Below, piece by piece: positions 61,728 through 64,000 of a DNA stretch of 64,000 bases (its first letter is position 1; every line of letters starts with the position of its first letter). A program made the position numbers and the translations under genes. Under the pieces are notes generated by a model. That model did not search any database and was not told where the DNA came from. It saw only the letters and a program-made list of their open reading frames with translations. The stretch lies in NCBI RefSeq assembly GCF_016595235.1, contig NZ_JAENHL010000007.1:536781-600780 (forward strand). Direction: 5' to 3'. Source of the DNA: Taklimakanibacter albus (GTDB taxonomy: Bacteria; Pseudomonadota; Alphaproteobacteria; Rhizobiales; Aestuariivirgaceae).

Positions 61728-62966
61728 TCAGGCCGCCGGCTTTGCCGCCAGCCGCTTGATGACCTCGGCCTGGCGCACGAGTTCCGCGTCCGGCATGGTG
61801 TCGTAGCAGGGAATGACCACCAGATCGCGCATCACGGTCGCCGCCGTCTGGGGCTCGAGCTCGGGCCGGTCCTTGGGTGCCGCGATATGCTGAGAGCGCG
61901 GCAGATCGGCGGCATCGAAGCCCTCGGCGCGGAGCCCGTCGATGAATTTGCGCGGCTCGTCCACGAGCAGCGGAAACACCCAGTAATCATGATGGGCGTT
62001 GGCCTGCGCCGGCATGGCGACCGAGCCGCCGATCAGGTCGCGCAGCTTCTCGCCCTTGGTGGTCCGCACACGGATGTCCTGGATATCGAACTCATCGAGC
62101 CTCCGGCTGAGCAGCGCCAGCATGGCGGTCGACGGCTGGAAGCGGAGATTCTTGGCGGTCTTGAGCGGCGCCACGTCGCGCACCTTGTCGGCGAGCGAGT
62201 CCTCATAGTCCTGGCCACGCGAATGGTAATATTTGTAGATGGCGCCCAGCACCGGCCGGGAGGTGACCAGCTTAAGTCCCATGAACTGGAAGATGCGCTT
62301 CAGATGCTTCTTGTCGGGCTGCACCGGATAATTGGCCTGAATGGCCCGCATGCGGCCGCGCAGCTTGTCGTCGCGCACCCGGATGAGCGCGCCACCCAAC
62401 GCCGTCGAGGTCTTGATCGGGCCGAAGGAGAAGAGACTCAGATCGGCCTTGGAGCTTCCGGGATACGCCCTGCCATTAAAGGCCTGGGCGCAATCCTCGA
62501 CCGCGACGATGCCCTTGGAACGGACGAGGTCGAACAGCGGGTCGAGATCGAGTCGCGCGCCGAAGAGATGTGCCGCAACGAAAACCCGCGAGCGCGGCGT
62601 GATGACCTTTTCGAGCCGTTCAAGATTGGGGCCCATCGACCCCATGTCGAGATCAACGGGAACCGGCACCAGGCCGGCATCACGCACCACCCTCACCATG
62701 CCGCGGACATTGAGGGCCGAGAAGATGACTTCATCGCCAGGCTTGAGGTCGAGCGCCTGGATCAGGAGGTCGAAACCGGAGCGCACCGAATAGGTGGCGA
62801 TCGTATCGTCCGTATCGGAGAAGAAGCTCTCGACCGATCGCCGCAAGGCCTCGCGATCATTGGATTTAAAACAATTCCAAGCTCCAGCGAAGAGATCCAG
62901 CCATCCGATCTTGAGTTGCGTTCTGACCCACATTTGCCTAAATACCTTCGTCAACGGACATCCCAT
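61728..62966 (-). CDS. DegT/DnrJ/EryC1/StrS-family PLP aminotransferase
   Basis: A 412-residue sugar-aminotransferase-fold enzyme. The PLP lysine is in LSLFSFGPIKTSTALGGAL near residue 188; GIVAVEDCAQAFNGR carries the cofactor Asp. These enzymes aminate nucleotide-linked ketosugars or related compounds. The ATG at 62966 is used; an ATG at 62933 (WVRTQLKIGW) is possible. Its partner genes are not in the window; it is divergent from the hydroxylase-like gene. Confidence 0.82.
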   Translation of the reverse strand: MGCPLTKVFRQMWVRTQLKIGWLDLFAGAWNCFKSNDREALRRSVESFFSDTDDTIATYSVRSGFDLLIQALDLKPGDEVIFSALNVRGMVRVVRDAGLVPVPVDLDMGSMGPNLERLEKVITPRSRVFVAAHLFGARLDLDPLFDLVRSKGIVAVEDCAQAFNGRAYPGSSKADLSLFSFGPIKTSTALGGALIRVRDDKLRGRMRAIQANYPVQPDKKHLKRIFQFMGLKLVTSRPVLGAIYKYYHSRGQDYEDSLADKVRDVAPLKTAKNLRFQPSTAMLALLSRRLDEFDIQDIRVRTTKGEKLRDLIGGSVAMPAQANAHHDYWVFPLLVDEPRKFIDGLRAEGFDAADLPRSQHIAAPKDRPELEPQTAATVMRDLVVIPCYDTMPDAELVRQAEVIKRLAAKPAA

Positions 62967-63047
62967 AGCGCCAGAGCCAGCACGAAGCCAGCCCGAGCCA
63001 ACATCCGTTACACAAGATAAGGTGAAAATCCGGGTGGAATGTTATAG

Positions 63048-63072
63048 GGAGGGTATCCGTAAGGTTACCTCC
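63048..63072 (+). promoter_or_regulatory. Leader hairpin before the hydroxylase-like gene
   Basis: GGAGGGTATCC and GGTTACCTCC pair around a GTAA loop with one bulge and one mismatch, ending 20 bases before the ATG at 63093. It may affect translation of the downstream gene or be an operator; low confidence. Confidence 0.3.
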
Positions 63073-63092
63073 ATTGGTTTAAGAGGATTGTG

Positions 63093-63902
63093 ATGGCCAA
63101 TACCGAGATGTCGCTCGGCGATAAGCTCAAGAAGGGACGCCGCAAGAGGGTCAAGCGGTTCGGCAAAAACCTGATCCGCAGCCTTGCCGACTTCCTCGGG
63201 CGCCAGTCCCTGGTGGGCGACATGCCCATTCATGACAACAAGGACTTCCCCTTCCTCAAGCCCTTCGTGGACAATTGGGAAGGCATTCGCGCCGAGGTCG
63301 TCGAGATCCTCAAGCACCGCGAGGCGGTGCCGCTGTTCCAGGACGTGTCGCCCGACCAGATGCGCATCGCCAAAGGCAACAACTGGCGCACCTTCATTCT
63401 CTTTGGATTCGGCGACAAGCTCGAGAAGAACTGCAAGCAGGCGCCGCTCACCACGAAGACGCTGGAGAGCATTCCCAATCTGCAGACCGCCTGGTTCTCG
63501 ATCCTGGGGCCGGGCTATCACATCCCGGCGCATCGCGGCGTCACCAAAGGCATCCTGCGCTCGCATCTGGGCCTCATCATTCCGAAGGATGCCGAGAAGT
63601 GCCGCATCCGGGTCGGTGAGAAGATCCAGGTCTGGCGCCCGGGTGAGATCTTCGTGTTCGACGACACCTATGAGCATGAAGTGTGGAACGACACGGAAGA
63701 TGAACGCGTCATCCTGCTGTTCGACTTCGACCGCCCGATGAAATTCTGGGGCCGCACCCTCAACAAGACCTTCGTCAAACTGCTCAAGCTCACGGCCTAT
63801 TATCAGGAGCCGAAGAAGAACATGCAGACGATGGAAGAGCGTTTCGAGGCCGCCACCCGCCGCGCCGACCAGAATCTGGAGAAGATGTCGGATCACGACT
63901 AA
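63093..63902 (+). CDS. Aspartyl/asparaginyl beta-hydroxylase-like dioxygenase
   Basis: A 269-residue protein of the PF05118 family (LpxO and Asp/Asn hydroxylases), which use 2-oxoglutarate and iron. The first iron histidine is in GYHIPAHRGVTKGILRSHLGL and the second in VFDDTYEHEVWNDT, with the 2-oxoglutarate arginine in ERVILLFDFDRP or nearby. A basic N-terminus (KLKKGRRKRVKRFGKN) may bind membranes. Lipid A or other lipid acyl hydroxylation is possible. AGAGGA lies 6 bases before the ATG. A terminator follows. Confidence 0.85.
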   Translation: MANTEMSLGDKLKKGRRKRVKRFGKNLIRSLADFLGRQSLVGDMPIHDNKDFPFLKPFVDNWEGIRAEVVEILKHREAVPLFQDVSPDQMRIAKGNNWRTFILFGFGDKLEKNCKQAPLTTKTLESIPNLQTAWFSILGPGYHIPAHRGVTKGILRSHLGLIIPKDAEKCRIRVGEKIQVWRPGEIFVFDDTYEHEVWNDTEDERVILLFDFDRPMKFWGRTLNKTFVKLLKLTAYYQEPKKNMQTMEERFEAATRRADQNLEKMSDHD

Positions 63903-63912
63903 AGACGTCATC

Positions 63913-64000
63913 CCGGCGAAAGCCGGGGCCCACTAAATTCTTGAAGCGCGGGCAGTAATGCCCGCGTTTTGTTTATTCAGTGGATCCCGGCTTTCGCCGG
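63913..64000. repeat. Inverted intergenic repeat enclosing a terminator, cut by window edge
   Basis: Arms at 63913-63934 and 63979-64000 are inverted copies matching at 20 of 22 positions. Each arm contains CCGGCGAAAGCCGG, itself a hairpin with a GAAA loop. Elements of this sequence type are dispersed in intergenic DNA of many alphaproteobacteria. Confidence 0.75.
63947..63973 (+). terminator. Rho-independent terminator after hydroxylase-like gene
   Basis: CGCGGGCA and TGCCCGCG form a perfect 8-base stem with a GTAA (GNRA-type) loop, followed by TTTTGTTT. It lies 44 bases after the stop codon, inside the inverted repeat. Confidence 0.85.

Noticed and set aside
1..64000. tRNA, rRNA, CRISPR arrays, insertion sequences, prophage
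   Set aside because: No T-loop-like GTTCRANNC with a foldable cloverleaf, no regular spaced repeats, and no transposase, integrase or phage genes were found on either strand.

Overview
The window is GC-rich, densely packed bacterial DNA with short intergenic gaps and many 1-8 base gene overlaps. The families present (LptF/LptG, bacterial serine palmitoyltransferase, DUF1285, MoxR-DUF58-DUF4159 cluster, PotABCD-type importer, the GTCATCCCGGCGAAAGCCGGG-like repeat at the right edge) point to an alphaproteobacterium, most likely Hyphomicrobiales; the genus cannot be fixed from this sequence. I see no rRNA, tRNA, CRISPR, insertion sequence or prophage, and no gene-free stretch above about 270 bases.

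Layout. (1) 8-3971: a sugar ABC importer (permease, binding protein) divergent from a GntR/HutC repressor and a SIS-domain sugar-phosphate protein. (2) 3972-10926: a minus-strand run with GST, FolB, a FolM/PTR1-like reductase, then an uncharacterised trio (membrane protein, Clp/Hsp100-like AAA+ with a dead first ATPase site, 560-residue coiled-coil protein) and a cupin. (3) 10975-20294: CCA-adding enzyme, CoA-type Nudix, DUF1285, divergent from a MoxR/DUF58/BatA-like envelope cluster. (4) 20226-39137: a lipid island. It holds an ABC exporter, a GNAT acyltransferase that is a candidate ceramide synthase, two nucleotidyltransferases, a phosphoesterase, a HIT protein, an LptF/LptG-type pair, a CDP-alcohol phosphatidyltransferase, a lipid kinase, a Tam41-like cytidylyltransferase, a GGDEF-EAL protein, and on the other strand the ceramide operon (acyl-AMP ligase, CerR-like reductase, acyl carrier protein, serine palmitoyltransferase). 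I read it as synthesis, head-group attachment and transport of a sphingolipid. (5) 39273-41119: tail-anchored protein, YbaK deacylase, unknown membrane protein. (6) 41216-47256: a six-gene coupled carbohydrate operon (TIM-barrel enzyme, glycerol-1-phosphate-dehydrogenase-like enzyme, HAD phosphatase, DeoR, FGGY kinase, AbrB-type permease) of unknown substrate. (7) 47334-61565: a bacterial microcompartment locus of the RMM (amino-propanol) type: a polyamine-family importer plus SDR on the plus strand; aldehyde dehydrogenase and a minimal shell set on the minus strand; kinase and class III aminotransferase-like phospho-lyase on the minus strand; an AraC regulator in the middle. RNase T2 is inserted between. 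(8) 61728-63902: DegT/DnrJ-type aminotransferase divergent from an Asp/Asn-hydroxylase-like protein, then a terminator inside a repeat.

The strongest new observation is regulatory. The three transcription units of the microcompartment locus each have, upstream, the same direct repeat of TTGACA-type half-sites exactly 21 bases apart and in the same orientation relative to transcription. The AraC protein encoded in the locus is the obvious candidate to bind them. The second group of interest is the lipid island (a Tam41-like enzyme and an LptFG-type pair beside sphingolipid genes), and the third is the coiled-coil/AAA+/membrane trio.
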